Made by a program: the position numbers and the translations under genes. From Aridibacter sp965216195 (GTDB taxonomy: Bacteria; Acidobacteriota; Blastocatellia; Pyrinomonadales; Pyrinomonadaceae): a stretch of DNA of 64,000 bases. Location of the stretch: positions 1,612,001 through 1,676,000 of the forward strand of contig OZ244151.1 of assembly GCA_965216195.1 (NCBI GenBank), given 5' to 3'. The notes under the pieces are model-generated. The model did no database searches. It saw nothing but the letters and a program-made list of their open reading frames with translations, and was not told where the DNA came from. Each line of letters begins with the position of its first letter. Position 1 is the stretch's first letter. Shown one piece after another: positions 31,835 through 41,362 of the stretch.

Positions 31835-34003
31835 TTAATTTGAACCAGCAACTCGCGAACGAGTTATTGTTTCATTTGTCACAACCTTAATTTTTTTTTC
31901 GGCTTCAACAGGCTTTGCTTTTGCCTCCTGGGTCCGTCCAATTCTATAAATTCCGGACGAATGTGTAGCCGCTAAAAGCTCATTTTCATTCGTTGGGTTG
32001 AACATTAACTTCCAAACCCTACTACTCGCAAGATTAACGCCCCGATCAATGCGTTCCCAGGTCAATCCTGCATTCGTAGAATGATAGATGCCACCGTTTG
32101 CTCGTTTAGCGCTGGCAACAAAAATCTCATCCGTGTTTTTAGGATTGATCAAGATGCTGTTGTAATTGCCGAGTGGCAAACCACCTCCGCGTCGTCTCCA
32201 GGTAGCTCCACCATCCTTGCTCATATAAAACGTCTGGATAGTACCTACATAGACTTCATTCGGTTTATCGGGATTGGTAGCAATCGAACTAACCGGCACC
32301 CTTTGCGGAATCATTCCAGTCCGCTTCCAGGTAACCCCGTCATCATAGCTAACAAGTACCCCAGAAATTGATGTTCCAACCCAAATCGTTCCAGGAGCCT
32401 TTGGAGAAACGTGAATCGCCAGAATATTCTCAGAAATCCCAGGCCCGAGATTTAACTTTTTCCAGTTTTTTGTAGCATCGTAGGTCCTATATAGACCACG
32501 ACTCGTACCAGCCAGGTAACCATTTTTCCCGTCTTCGGTGTGTTTCAAAACGCTAACCTTTCCGGTCAGGGCCGCCACAACTCCCTTAGGTAAAGCCGGC
32601 GCTCTATATCTCCTGCGACTTTTCCTGGATCGCCGATAGGTACGTCGTACTCTAGGAGCTTTTATGGGTGTCCAGGAAACTCCACGATTAATAGACTTAA
32701 ACAAACCGGTGTTTGTCCCTAAATAAATAAGGTTAGGATTGGTCCTGTCCTGAAGAAGAGAATTGGCCTGTATCCTCTTAACATCTAAGTTCTTGGTAGA
32801 GGATCTCCAGTTTCTACCGAAATCGTCGCTTACAAAGAAAAATCCTCCGCCCGTCGCAGTGTTAATCGTCGTTGCATAGAGTCTATTGGGACGTTCAATA
32901 TCGTGAACAACGTTATAAGTAAATCTGCTGCTAAAGTTTCCGTTGTTGAATGCGAAGGTTCGCCCAGCGTCATTGGAAACCATGACGCCATTATTGTTTG
33001 TACCGATAAACACGCGGTTTGGAGCGTCGGGATGAACCGCAATCGAATTAATCTCCAACTTGCGAGAGGTGGTCAGCGACCAACTTACACCCTTGTTTGC
33101 CGACATCCAAAAACCTTCCGTAGTACCGGCATAAACGTAGCCAGGCTTTGAAGGATTCTGGAGAATTGCTCTCGTTCGTCGAGACTGCGACGGAATCCCC
33201 TGAATCTTCTTCCAGCTTTCGCCTTGATTAAAAGACTGGTAAATTCCGCTACAAGCAGAAGCAATAACATGGTCGGGATTTTGCGGATTAATATCTATAG
33301 CAAACACGTCGGAATCATCAATCATTCCCTTTTTTACAAGCTTCCAATTTTTCCCGCCATCCTTTGATTTGAAAGCTCTCCACCACGTGCCGGCATATAT
33401 GGTGTCAGCGTCGCGTGGATCAATCGCCAAAGCATCTAGCTTTATTGGTGTCGAAGGTGAAGAAAACTTACTCCAGGTATCGCCTGAATCTCTGGAAACC
33501 CAAATTCCTGTAACCGTTCCAACCAGAATCAAATTTGGATCCTTCGACGACTGCACCATCGCGTGAACCGCTTCTCTACGGAGCTCAGGTGCTTCTTTCC
33601 ACGTTCTTCCTCCGTCAGCAGACTTAAAAAACCCACCTGGCAACTTATGTCTGTGCCCTGAGGCGTAGAGGAGATTTGAGTCTCGTGCATCGACAACAAA
33701 ATTATCGAGAATAAGCTGTGGACGTTTTAGATTTACCAACAAACGCCAATTAGCGCCGGCGTCCAAAGAATCATAGATCTGCCCATCTAACGTGGTAACG
33801 AAAAGGTGGTCTTTGTCTCTTGGGTCAACAACGATAGCTCTCACGTCACCACCCGAAGGGCCGCTGACTCTCCAGTCATTGAATTTGCTGACAAAGTCCT
33901 CTGCAAACGCAGGAAGCGCCAATGCCGCTAAAACAAAAAAACCAAAACAAATTTGTCCAACTCTCTGATTTCTCATCGATTTCATATTTTCTGTTATTCT
34001 CAT
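31835..34003 (-). CDS. Secreted BNR/WD40-like beta-propeller protein (VPS10/sortilin-like)
   Basis: The N-terminus has a signal peptide, best from the internal Met at 33976 (MRNQRVGQICFGFFVLAALA, cut near AFAED); the ATG at 34003 is the frame start. The body has a dozen repeats of the form DP.(D/N)...(I/Y).GT..G.(F/W)S.D.G.(N/S)W, e.g. VDPRDKDHLFVTTLDGQIY and GGFFKSADGGRTWKEA, as in plant-photosystem Ycf48-like and sortilin propellers. Around residues 456-476 an Arg-rich insert (RRTYRRSRKSRRRYRAPA) interrupts a repeat. It is 216 bases downstream of the OmpA-like gene. Function unknown; probably binding or assembly in the envelope. Confidence 0.8.
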   Translation of the reverse strand: MRITENMKSMRNQRVGQICFGFFVLAALALPAFAEDFVSKFNDWRVSGPSGGDVRAIVVDPRDKDHLFVTTLDGQIYDSLDAGANWRLLVNLKRPQLILDNFVVDARDSNLLYASGHRHKLPGGFFKSADGGRTWKEAPELRREAVHAMVQSSKDPNLILVGTVTGIWVSRDSGDTWSKFSSPSTPIKLDALAIDPRDADTIYAGTWWRAFKSKDGGKNWKLVKKGMIDDSDVFAIDINPQNPDHVIASACSGIYQSFNQGESWKKIQGIPSQSRRTRAILQNPSKPGYVYAGTTEGFWMSANKGVSWSLTTSRKLEINSIAVHPDAPNRVFIGTNNNGVMVSNDAGRTFAFNNGNFSSRFTYNVVHDIERPNRLYATTINTATGGGFFFVSDDFGRNWRSSTKNLDVKRIQANSLLQDRTNPNLIYLGTNTGLFKSINRGVSWTPIKAPRVRRTYRRSRKSRRRYRAPALPKGVVAALTGKVSVLKHTEDGKNGYLAGTSRGLYRTYDATKNWKKLNLGPGISENILAIHVSPKAPGTIWVGTSISGVLVSYDDGVTWKRTGMIPQRVPVSSIATNPDKPNEVYVGTIQTFYMSKDGGATWRRRGGGLPLGNYNSILINPKNTDEIFVASAKRANGGIYHSTNAGLTWERIDRGVNLASSRVWKLMFNPTNENELLAATHSSGIYRIGRTQEAKAKPVEAEKKIKVVTNETITRSRVAGSN

Positions 34004-34157
34004 GGATTCTAATTAAGACCGGGATGATATAGGAAAGGATAAAGGGCAGACATTCTTCCGATGTATAACTTGTCTACCGTGTTGCCAAAAAAAGGCAGGC
34101 TCCGGGGGCTTCAATTCATACAATTCTATACGTTTCCCCCATTAAAAGTAAAGGAAG

Positions 34158-34191
34158 AAAAAAGAGGCCGCGTCTTTTCAAACACAGCCTC
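34158..34191 (-). terminator. Rho-independent terminator after the OmpA/Ig-like gene
   Basis: Minus strand: GAGGC pairs with GCCTC (34164-34168 and 34187-34191) with an 18-base loop that can pair further only weakly, followed by six T. It lies about 30 bases beyond the stop codon at 34220. Confidence 0.65.
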
Positions 34192-34219
34192 GTAAAGTAT
34201 GTCGCATTGAGCGAGCTAT

Positions 34220-36619
34220 TTAGTCAATCGTACTTGCATCGGCACCAGCCGGCACAACCCAGAGTCTGGTCTTGATTTCAGACGCGACTCCGCGATTTAC
34301 AAGGGTAATTCGACTTGCATCATATCCTCTTAAGCGGATGTGATTTCTAATCAAACGTTCTCTTGCTGCAACAGCTCTTGCAGGACCGTAATTGAGAATG
34401 TAACCGGTCGCACTTGGATCGTTCTGCAGTTCGATGAACAGCTGATCGATTCGAGCTCTGACATCATTATTCTGAGCTCTACCAAAGTCATCGATCAAAC
34501 GTGGATCAGGTGTACCACCAACGATTCCGGAGCCGCTAGCGCTCATCTCACCACACGCGTCGCAAAGACCGCCAAAGGCAACTGTCGCGGTTACCGTTGT
34601 ATCTTTCAAGCCACAGGTATCAACCGTTATGGTCGGCGTACCGTCACCCTCAACGATAGTACCTTGGTTTACTGACCAGTTGTACGTGACGTTGTCTTGG
34701 CTTCCACCACTTACGTTCGCCGTAAAGGTCATCTTCTCGCATGGCTGAACAGTAACTGGAGGCTCGGTTACGCTAACTGTCGGACATTCGCAAACATCAA
34801 CGCAGTCAGGACAATTCACAACTTCTAAGGTTTCAGTTTTCGTGTCGCCACAAACACCGCAACCATCGTCAACACCAGAAGTAATCGTATAACTTCCCGG
34901 GCTTACACCGCTGAGATCCCACGTTACGCTACTGCCGCTTCCAACAATGCGTCCACCGGAAACTGTGTAGTTATAGGTGAGCGGGTCATTCTCAGGATCG
35001 TTCGCAGTCGTTGTCACGTTAACAGTCATGTCATCGTCACAACCATCGGATTTCGATTTCTTGCCCGGAGGACATGGCAACGTAAGCGTTTTCTTGCTCA
35101 ACGTTAAGCTGGAAACTTCAGCAGGCTTATTCGGAACCTGACCTTTTCCGCGTGCGTTACGTCGTCCGATAAATCCTTGGATGATAAATCCATGCGGATC
35201 GCTCGAAGTTCTAAACCCAGGAGGTACGCCCGTAAAGGTGTTAACAACCTGCGTTGGCGACAACGGCGGAGCCGAAGCTACCGTAACCGTACCCGTGAAA
35301 TCAGAGTTTTCAAGACTATCTCTATCCTGCTGATTAGCGTGATACCTGTACGCCAAGCTAAATCCTACCCATCGAGCCGGAAATACTCTTACACCAGCAA
35401 GTCCATCAAAGGGATTGTTCTCAAAGGCATTTGGTGTTCGTCCGCCGACATATCTGAGCGAACGGAATTCCAAGATTGGCTGGAAAAACTTATTGACTGG
35501 GAAGTCGAGACCAACAGCGGCCAAAAACTCGTCCCCTCGGTCAAGAAGTACCGTGCTACCCGGACCTTCAATCTCGCTATTGTAAATATAGCCAATGTTT
35601 CCGGATACGTTTATCCATTTCCGGAGCCTAGCGTCAGCAAACAACACCGCACCAAAGTCACCATTTTGACCACCAGGGCTAGCACCACGCTGGAGCTGGT
35701 TAAATCCATCGGCATCCGTAGCGCCTTCAGCGTAGAACCTGTAAAACGGAATCACACCAAAACCAATCGGGTTATTGTTGCTCGTAAATCTCCATTTCGC
35801 ACCAACCGTAAATGTACTAAAGGCGGATTCGCCGTAGGAACGGTTTAGCAGCGGAGCGTCATTCAGGTAGGCAGGAGCAATCGTGAAAACACTTGGAACA
35901 GTTATGTTCATCGTTGCACCTGGACCCGCCCCCGGGGCACCGGGCAACGTGGCCGTTTGTAAGACTACCCCTGGTAGTATCCCACCATAGGTGGAACCGA
36001 TACCCGGAAATATATTTGCTTTTCCGCCGGCACCAGCCGGTCCAAGCGTTGGTGCAGTACTTCCGAACAACGCATTAAAAGCGTTGATAAAAACCGGATC
36101 CACACCGGTATATCCATAAGCGGAAGAACCGCCGGAATACGGAAAGGCCACAAAACCTTGATTCCCAGCAGGTCTAAACAGCGCAGTACCAGCTAAGGTC
36201 CCCGTTCCCGGTGCCATAACAATCGCCGGGAAGCTAACTCCGCCATTTGAATTTGGCAGATAAAACCCAGAGAGGTTTCTCGGTGAGTTAACCTTTATTC
36301 CGCGGTAGGCGTCAGTATTAAAGAAAACCTCAAAGTTGTTAGTTAATCCCAATTGGAAACTAATCGGAACTTCCGAGATATCGACGTCCCCTGGATCGCG
36401 GTCATAATTACTATACGCCGCACTAAACGTGTACTCACCTCTTTGTAAGGTGCTTCCATCATAAACTGTGAAAAGACCGGTAGGACCACCAACTGGACCA
36501 CCAGTGCCGACCGTTGGAGCTGTATTCCTTGGGTCGTCTTCAGATTTTTGTGCCGACACAAAAGTAAATAGTGCCAACATCGTAAGCGTTAATACAAGCG
36601 CTTTTTTCGCGAGTTTCAT
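34220..36619 (-). CDS. Outer-membrane beta-barrel protein with Ig-like and OmpA-like C-terminal domains
   Basis: Signal peptide: MKLAKKALVLTLTMLALFTF, cut near SAQK. Residues about 40-460 form a beta-barrel-like region of alternating strands (LQRGEYTFSAAYSNYDRD, LGLTNNFEVFFNTDAYRG). Two Cys-rich Ig-like/PKD-like domains follow (about 500-690; VTTTANDPENDPLTYNYTVS and NVTYNWSVNQGTIVEGDG). The last ~100 residues look like a degenerate OmpA domain (VRARIDQLFIELQNDPSATG, AARERLIRNHIRLRGYDASR). ATG at 36619 is preceded by GGAGG; a GTG lies one codon upstream. Peptidoglycan linkage of the OmpA-like part is inferred. Confidence 0.75.
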   Translation of the reverse strand: MKLAKKALVLTLTMLALFTFVSAQKSEDDPRNTAPTVGTGGPVGGPTGLFTVYDGSTLQRGEYTFSAAYSNYDRDPGDVDISEVPISFQLGLTNNFEVFFNTDAYRGIKVNSPRNLSGFYLPNSNGGVSFPAIVMAPGTGTLAGTALFRPAGNQGFVAFPYSGGSSAYGYTGVDPVFINAFNALFGSTAPTLGPAGAGGKANIFPGIGSTYGGILPGVVLQTATLPGAPGAGPGATMNITVPSVFTIAPAYLNDAPLLNRSYGESAFSTFTVGAKWRFTSNNNPIGFGVIPFYRFYAEGATDADGFNQLQRGASPGGQNGDFGAVLFADARLRKWINVSGNIGYIYNSEIEGPGSTVLLDRGDEFLAAVGLDFPVNKFFQPILEFRSLRYVGGRTPNAFENNPFDGLAGVRVFPARWVGFSLAYRYHANQQDRDSLENSDFTGTVTVASAPPLSPTQVVNTFTGVPPGFRTSSDPHGFIIQGFIGRRNARGKGQVPNKPAEVSSLTLSKKTLTLPCPPGKKSKSDGCDDDMTVNVTTTANDPENDPLTYNYTVSGGRIVGSGSSVTWDLSGVSPGSYTITSGVDDGCGVCGDTKTETLEVVNCPDCVDVCECPTVSVTEPPVTVQPCEKMTFTANVSGGSQDNVTYNWSVNQGTIVEGDGTPTITVDTCGLKDTTVTATVAFGGLCDACGEMSASGSGIVGGTPDPRLIDDFGRAQNNDVRARIDQLFIELQNDPSATGYILNYGPARAVAARERLIRNHIRLRGYDASRITLVNRGVASEIKTRLWVVPAGADASTID

Positions 36620-36946
36620 CACATTCCTCCGCCGAAAATAAATTAATATATTTTAAATTTCAAAAAAGTAGCTTCTTAGGAAAAAGATAATACCACAAGA
36701 ATCCTCAATAAGCTACGTAATTATTGCTAACAATGGAAATCTTCGGATTCGGTGTTAACCAAAATCTGGAAAATCCCATCTTAGTACAACATTTCGCAAA
36801 CTGTTTTTACAATCAATATAACGAGCCTATATTAAAGTTCCTAAAAACTTCCTGATGCAAAAAGACTCTTTCGAAAAACTCTAACCCAGAACTGAGTTAA
36901 AATCAAGTGTTTATATCAGTTTAACCTGTATAAACTCGAGAATTAT
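36620..36946. other. Intergenic region between OmpA-like gene and gdhA (no gene)
   Basis: AT-rich, no credible ORF. On the minus strand TATTAT (complement of 36687-36692) could be a -10 for the OmpA-like gene. It sits in the loop of GTAGCTT (36668-36674) and AAGCTAC (36710-36716), an imperfect inverted repeat. A second repeat, GTTTATA (36909-36915) with TATAAAC (36929-36935), lies just after gdhA and may be part of its 3' end. Nothing else stands out. Confidence 0.5.
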
Positions 36947-38236
36947 TTACGCGTAAATTCCGCGCATTTTAGTATGATAAGAGACTCGGTCAATCGCCAG
37001 CATGTACGCCGCCGTGCGCGTGTCAACCTGATGGTGGTCTGCAAAACTCGTCAACTCGTCAAAGCTCGCAACCATCGTCTCTCCTAACCTCTTTATAACC
37101 TCATCTTCACGCCAGAAGTAACCTATTCGATCCTGCACCCATTCAAAATAGGAAACCGTTACGCCACCGGCATTTGCAAGAATATCCGGAATGACAAAAA
37201 CGTCGTTTTCAAAAAGAATCTCGTCCGCTTTCGGGGTCGTTGGGCCATTAGCACCTTCAGCTAAAATTTTGCACTTGACGCGTTGGGCATTTTCCGAAGT
37301 TATCTGATTTTCAGTAGCACACGGCGCCAAAACATCACATTCCAATTCCAGCAACTCCTCATTAGAAAGATAGTCAGCTTCAGGAAAATCTTCCAGCGAT
37401 TTCGTTTTTGTCAAATAATCTAAAACTTTAGGGATATTAAGACCGTTGCGATTATAGATGCCTCCAAAAATGTCCGAGATGCCTACAATTTTATAACCTT
37501 TTTCAAACATTAGGTTTGCACCGATCCCGCCAACATTTCCAGCCCCTTGCACCACTACCGATGTCTGTTCCGGTTTGAGCTCATACCTCTTGATGGCTTC
37601 ATCGATCGCAAACATTACTCCCATCCCGGTCGCTTCCCTTCTTCCGAGCGAACCACCAAGCGCCACAGGTTTACCGGTAACTACGGCATTAACCGTATGA
37701 CGTGAGTGCATCGAATACGTGTCCATAATCCACGCCATTGTTTGCTCATTGGTGTTCATATCGGGAGCCGGTACATCCTTATCCGGTCCAATAAAATCAA
37801 TCAACTCCGCTGTGTATCGCCGCGTCAAACGTTCGAGTTCCCCGTCAGACATTTGCCTCGGATCACAAACAATTCCGCCTTTTCCGCCTCCAAATGGCAC
37901 GTTTACAACAGCACATTTCCAGGTCATCCAGGCGGCCAAGGCTTTTACTTCATCCAAACTCACATCCGGCGCGTATCTAATCCCCCCCTTCGCGGGCCCC
38001 CGGGCGAAATTGTGTTGTACCCTGTATCCTTCGAATACTTCTATATGTCCCGAATCCATCATCACCGGGATATACACTTTTATCTCCCGGCTCGGAACAC
38101 GCAATACCTTATATATGTCAGGATCCAGCCCCAGAAGTTTCGCGGCTCGATCAAACCTCTCGCTCATCGCCTCAAAAGGGTTTTTTTCATCACTCCCTTT
38201 AAAACGCCGCATTTCATCAGCCATCGGATTAGCCAT
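36947..38236 (-). CDS. Glu/Leu/Phe/Val family glutamate dehydrogenase
   Basis: The 429-residue protein carries the substrate signature VPFGGGKGGIVCDPRQMSD with the catalytic Lys of the GGGKGG motif, and QHNFARGPAKGGIRYAPDVS. The NAD-binding domain has VVVQGAGNVGGIGANLMFEK. Deamination of glutamate to 2-oxoglutarate (or reverse) is expected. Length and motifs match GdhA of the hexameric class. The stop lies inside a 14-bp palindrome (ATTTACGCGTAAAT). larE ends 39 bases upstream on the same strand. Confidence 0.93.
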   Translation of the reverse strand: MANPMADEMRRFKGSDEKNPFEAMSERFDRAAKLLGLDPDIYKVLRVPSREIKVYIPVMMDSGHIEVFEGYRVQHNFARGPAKGGIRYAPDVSLDEVKALAAWMTWKCAVVNVPFGGGKGGIVCDPRQMSDGELERLTRRYTAELIDFIGPDKDVPAPDMNTNEQTMAWIMDTYSMHSRHTVNAVVTGKPVALGGSLGRREATGMGVMFAIDEAIKRYELKPEQTSVVVQGAGNVGGIGANLMFEKGYKIVGISDIFGGIYNRNGLNIPKVLDYLTKTKSLEDFPEADYLSNEELLELECDVLAPCATENQITSENAQRVKCKILAEGANGPTTPKADEILFENDVFVIPDILANAGGVTVSYFEWVQDRIGYFWREDEVIKRLGETMVASFDELTSFADHHQVDTRTAAYMLAIDRVSYHTKMRGIYA

Positions 38237-38275
38237 ACTTAGTATTCCACTCTCTTACAGAAACGATCGATTCCT

Positions 38276-39127
38276 TTATAAACTTATATCAGTGTCCCGG
38301 TTCATTGATCCGGAACGAAACCCTTTGGTATCAATTTCAACCCGCTCAAACCCGGACCTACCTATTAATGAAACGATTTCATCAGAAGTTTCCGGCTCTA
38401 GCGCCCTTGGCAATTCATCTGCAGAAATCTCAACTCGTGCCCACCGCCCGTGAACCCGTACCCTGAACTCCTGAAAACCCATGCTACGTAAAACTTGCTC
38501 GCTGCGTTCGACCTTTCCTAGACGTTCAATCGTAACCGGCAAACCATATTTAACCCTCGATGCTAGACACGGACTCGCCGGTTTATCCCAAGTTTCCAGT
38601 CCGTTTTTCTTGCTTTGAGCTCGCACGTCTTCTTTTGAAAAACCCACCTCGGCAAGAACACTCCTAACATTAAATTCCTCGGCTGCTTTTTTCCCCGGAC
38701 GGAAATCACTCAAGTCGTCGTGATTCGCACCGTCCAAAACTACCGCAATTTTTCTTTCCGAAGCGATTTCAGCCAATTTTGAGTACAATTCCGATTTGCA
38801 AAAGTAACATCGATTTGTCGGATTTGACCTATATTTCGGGTCGTTCATTTCCTCGGTTTCTATTATTAAATGCCTAAACCCATTTTTTTCCGCAAAACTT
38901 TTCGCCTGAGACAGCTGAAACTCAGAAACACTTGGCGAAACTCCCGTCACACACAATGCATTCCGCCCCAGCTCCTGTGACGCAATTGAGGCCAAATATG
39001 AACTGTCAACGCCACCCGAAAAGGCAACCAACACAGTCTTAAAATCCCGCATCAAATGACGCAGAATCAGTTCCTTAGTTTCCGCGTCTTGTTCGGACGG
39101 CGATTCTTTTCTTAAAGCAAGTGTCAC
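38276..39127 (-). CDS. larE: LarE-family ATP-dependent sulfur transferase
   Basis: The PP-loop is TVLVAFSGGVDSSYLAS at about residues 31-47. Other LarE features: LDGANHDDLSDFRPGKKAAEE, PCLASRVKYG (Cys 187 equals the sacrificial Cys of lactobacillar LarE), and the ending GFRSGSMNRD. C107-x2-C110 (NRCYFCKS) with C187 gives three cysteines, as in the LarE proteins reported to carry an iron-sulfur cluster rather than lose the Cys sulfur. LarE makes the nickel-pincer cofactor from a nicotinate-derived precursor; no larB or larC is in this window. The start is GTG at 39127. Confidence 0.85.
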   Translation of the reverse strand: MTLALRKESPSEQDAETKELILRHLMRDFKTVLVAFSGGVDSSYLASIASQELGRNALCVTGVSPSVSEFQLSQAKSFAEKNGFRHLIIETEEMNDPKYRSNPTNRCYFCKSELYSKLAEIASERKIAVVLDGANHDDLSDFRPGKKAAEEFNVRSVLAEVGFSKEDVRAQSKKNGLETWDKPASPCLASRVKYGLPVTIERLGKVERSEQVLRSMGFQEFRVRVHGRWARVEISADELPRALEPETSDEIVSLIGRSGFERVEIDTKGFRSGSMNRDTDISL

Positions 39128-39303
39128 GAATAGTGAATATCTAAATCGGGAAATGGAGTAGTCGCTAAACGGAAAAATACTATAGCTCTAAACACGAATC
39201 AACTCTAATGATGCGGAAATTCGAGTAACTTTTGATGTGCGAAAATCATAGACGTTCGATTAGACGCATGCTAAGATTTTAGTGTCCAATTTATAAACGG
39301 TAA

Positions 39304-40791
39304 ATGAACTTTTTGCGAAACACTTATCCTTTTTCCAATTGGCGATTTTTATCGGCTGGCGTTCTGCTTTTATGCCTCAGCGTTATCCTTTCTTCCGCGA
39401 TCACGGCACAAGAGGAGGAAGAGGAAGAATTTACGCAGGAAGAATTCACCCAAACAACAAAAGCCGAAAATGATCCGATTGGGTTCTTTAACAAAGGTCA
39501 GGATGCCCACTCTGAGGGCGACCTCGAGAAGGCGCTCGAGTTTTATACAAAAGCACTTAAATCCCAACCGATTTTTCCCGAAGCCGAGTATCAGCGCGGA
39601 CTTGTTTATAGTGACCTCAATCAGCATTCGAAAGCTGAACTTTCTTTTAAGAACGCTGCGAAAATGAGGGGCGATTGGTCACTCCCCCACCTCCAGCTGG
39701 GTCTCCTCTATTTAAAGCAGCAAAAATTTTCAAAGTCTGAAACACATCTAAACAAGACGATCCGCATTGAGCCAAATAGTCCGCTTGCCTATTCCGCCCT
39801 TACCGAATTATTGCTAGTTTTGAATGCGGATCAGAAGCGACTTTCGACCTTTTTGGCGAAAATCCGCAAACAGACTTCCGTCAGCCGCACGCCGGCAATT
39901 TTAGTTTCTCAGGCGGCCGTTGAAAGGAGATTGAGACTTTATGATGCGGCCCAAAAGAGCATTTCAAATGCGCTGGCATTTGATCGGAATAATTTAGATG
40001 CTCTTGCCGAGCTGTGCGAGATTTATATCGACCAGAAAAAGTTTGACAAGGCCGTTGAAACCTCGGGGAAAATACTTTCAATTAAGCCTCAATCAGTGAC
40101 CGGAAAATGGCTCGCGGCAAGAGCACACGAGGGAAAGGGAGATCGAAGCCAGGCGCTCGCAGTATTGCAATCGGTCGAAAAACCCGATGAGAGAATTGCA
40201 GCTTTTCATAAATCACTGATCGTCAGCGAAACGGAGAGCATCGAGAGTCTTGAGAAAATAATTGAAAACGACGTACAAAATGCCCGCGCGCTTGGAAAAC
40301 TCTGTAGCCTCATGCGCGTTTCAAACCCGCAAAAAGCGCTAAATTATTGCAAGCGTGCGCTAGCGATTGACAAGGAGAATATAAATCACGCGATCGGCTA
40401 TGGAGCCGCTTTGGTTCAACTTAAACAATACGCACCGGCGGTTGGGCTTTTCAGGCGTCTGTTGAGTCATTCACCGGAAAATTTTACAATTCATGCAAAC
40501 CTTGCGACGGCCTTGTTTCAATTGAATGATTTTGAAGCGGCAAAAACAGAGTATATTTGGATTACGAATAGGCGTCCAAAATTGGCTATCGCTTATTATT
40601 TTTTGGCGATTACCCACGACCGACTTCAGGAGTATAGAGATGCGTTGGTTGGTTATAAAAAATTCCTAAGCCTCTCTGACCCGGAATCTAATGGACTCGA
40701 GATTGAAAAAGTGAATCTGAGACTACCTATTCTGGAAGGCCAGATAAAAAGGGGACAGGGTAAGAAAAGCAAACGAAATGCAAATGACTAA
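39304..40791 (+). CDS. TPR-repeat protein, secreted or membrane-anchored
   Basis: MNFLRNTYPFSNWRFLSAGV followed by a hydrophobic run (LLLCLSVILSSAITA) is a signal peptide or anchor, then an Glu-rich stretch (QEEEEEEFTQEEF). About ten TPR motifs follow, for example FNKGQDAHSEGDLEKALEFY, then YSDLNQHSKAELSFKNAAKM and later AIGYGAALVQLKQYAPAVGLF. TPRs mediate protein-protein contact. It is the first gene of five overlapping genes (14-base overlap with the next). The exact role is unknown. Confidence 0.8.
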   Translation: MNFLRNTYPFSNWRFLSAGVLLLCLSVILSSAITAQEEEEEEFTQEEFTQTTKAENDPIGFFNKGQDAHSEGDLEKALEFYTKALKSQPIFPEAEYQRGLVYSDLNQHSKAELSFKNAAKMRGDWSLPHLQLGLLYLKQQKFSKSETHLNKTIRIEPNSPLAYSALTELLLVLNADQKRLSTFLAKIRKQTSVSRTPAILVSQAAVERRLRLYDAAQKSISNALAFDRNNLDALAELCEIYIDQKKFDKAVETSGKILSIKPQSVTGKWLAARAHEGKGDRSQALAVLQSVEKPDERIAAFHKSLIVSETESIESLEKIIENDVQNARALGKLCSLMRVSNPQKALNYCKRALAIDKENINHAIGYGAALVQLKQYAPAVGLFRRLLSHSPENFTIHANLATALFQLNDFEAAKTEYIWITNRRPKLAIAYYFLAITHDRLQEYRDALVGYKKFLSLSDPESNGLEIEKVNLRLPILEGQIKRGQGKKSKRNAND

Positions 40792-41362
40792 CGGCAAAGT
40801 TTATATGCTCAATTTAGAGCAACTCAAAGGAAGACTTGAGTTAACCCGCATCTCGATTTTGGCTGCGGTCTTGCTTTCGCTTTTTCTTTCTATAAACACG
40901 TTCGCGCAAAAGGAAAAACTCCCAAAAGGCGTTGTTCCGCCACCGCTCGCAGTTATTTCAAAACAGGAAATGAAATCTCTTTCGGCTGAAACCAGACTCA
41001 AACGCCGCACTCTCCTCGCTGTTACGTTAATGAAAGCGAGGCTTGATAAAGCAGCTGAGTTTACCGAAGACAAAGAGTTTCAAAAATCTCTAAACCAGCT
41101 CGGCAGTTTTTACGCTCTGATGAGAAACACATTGAAATTTTTAGACGCTAATGAAGGACAGCGAGGTTCTTTTAAGAATTTCAAGCGTTTTGAAATGTCG
41201 CTACGAAAGTTTCTACCAAAACTTGCTCTTTTGAGGCGAAAAACTCCGTCTAAATATGGCTATCACATACGTCGTTTGATGAAGAACGTGCGCGATGCAA
41301 GGAGTAGAGCGATCGAGCCACTTTTTGGCGATACAGTAATTCCGGAAGGTAAAAATCGATGA
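40778..41362 (+). CDS. Small secreted protein, unknown function (partner of the next gene)
   Basis: The frame starts MQMTNGKVYMLNLEQLKGRL; the ATG at 40805 may be the true start. Residues from about 24 on (ISILAAVLLSLFLSINTFAQ) form a signal peptide, cut before KEKLPKG. The mature part is helical and basic (Lys/Arg-rich) with no named domain. It overlaps the TPR gene by 14 bases and the next gene by 4, and the similar next protein (41359-41934) also has a signal peptide plus helical basic body. I do not recognise either. Confidence 0.6.
   Translation: MQMTNGKVYMLNLEQLKGRLELTRISILAAVLLSLFLSINTFAQKEKLPKGVVPPPLAVISKQEMKSLSAETRLKRRTLLAVTLMKARLDKAAEFTEDKEFQKSLNQLGSFYALMRNTLKFLDANEGQRGSFKNFKRFEMSLRKFLPKLALLRRKTPSKYGYHIRRLMKNVRDARSRAIEPLFGDTVIPEGKNR

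Noticed and set aside
35177..35848. 223-residue plus-strand frame
   Set aside because: Lies fully antisense to the OmpA-like gene, Ser/Arg-rich as expected for a shadow frame, no ribosome site and no domain.
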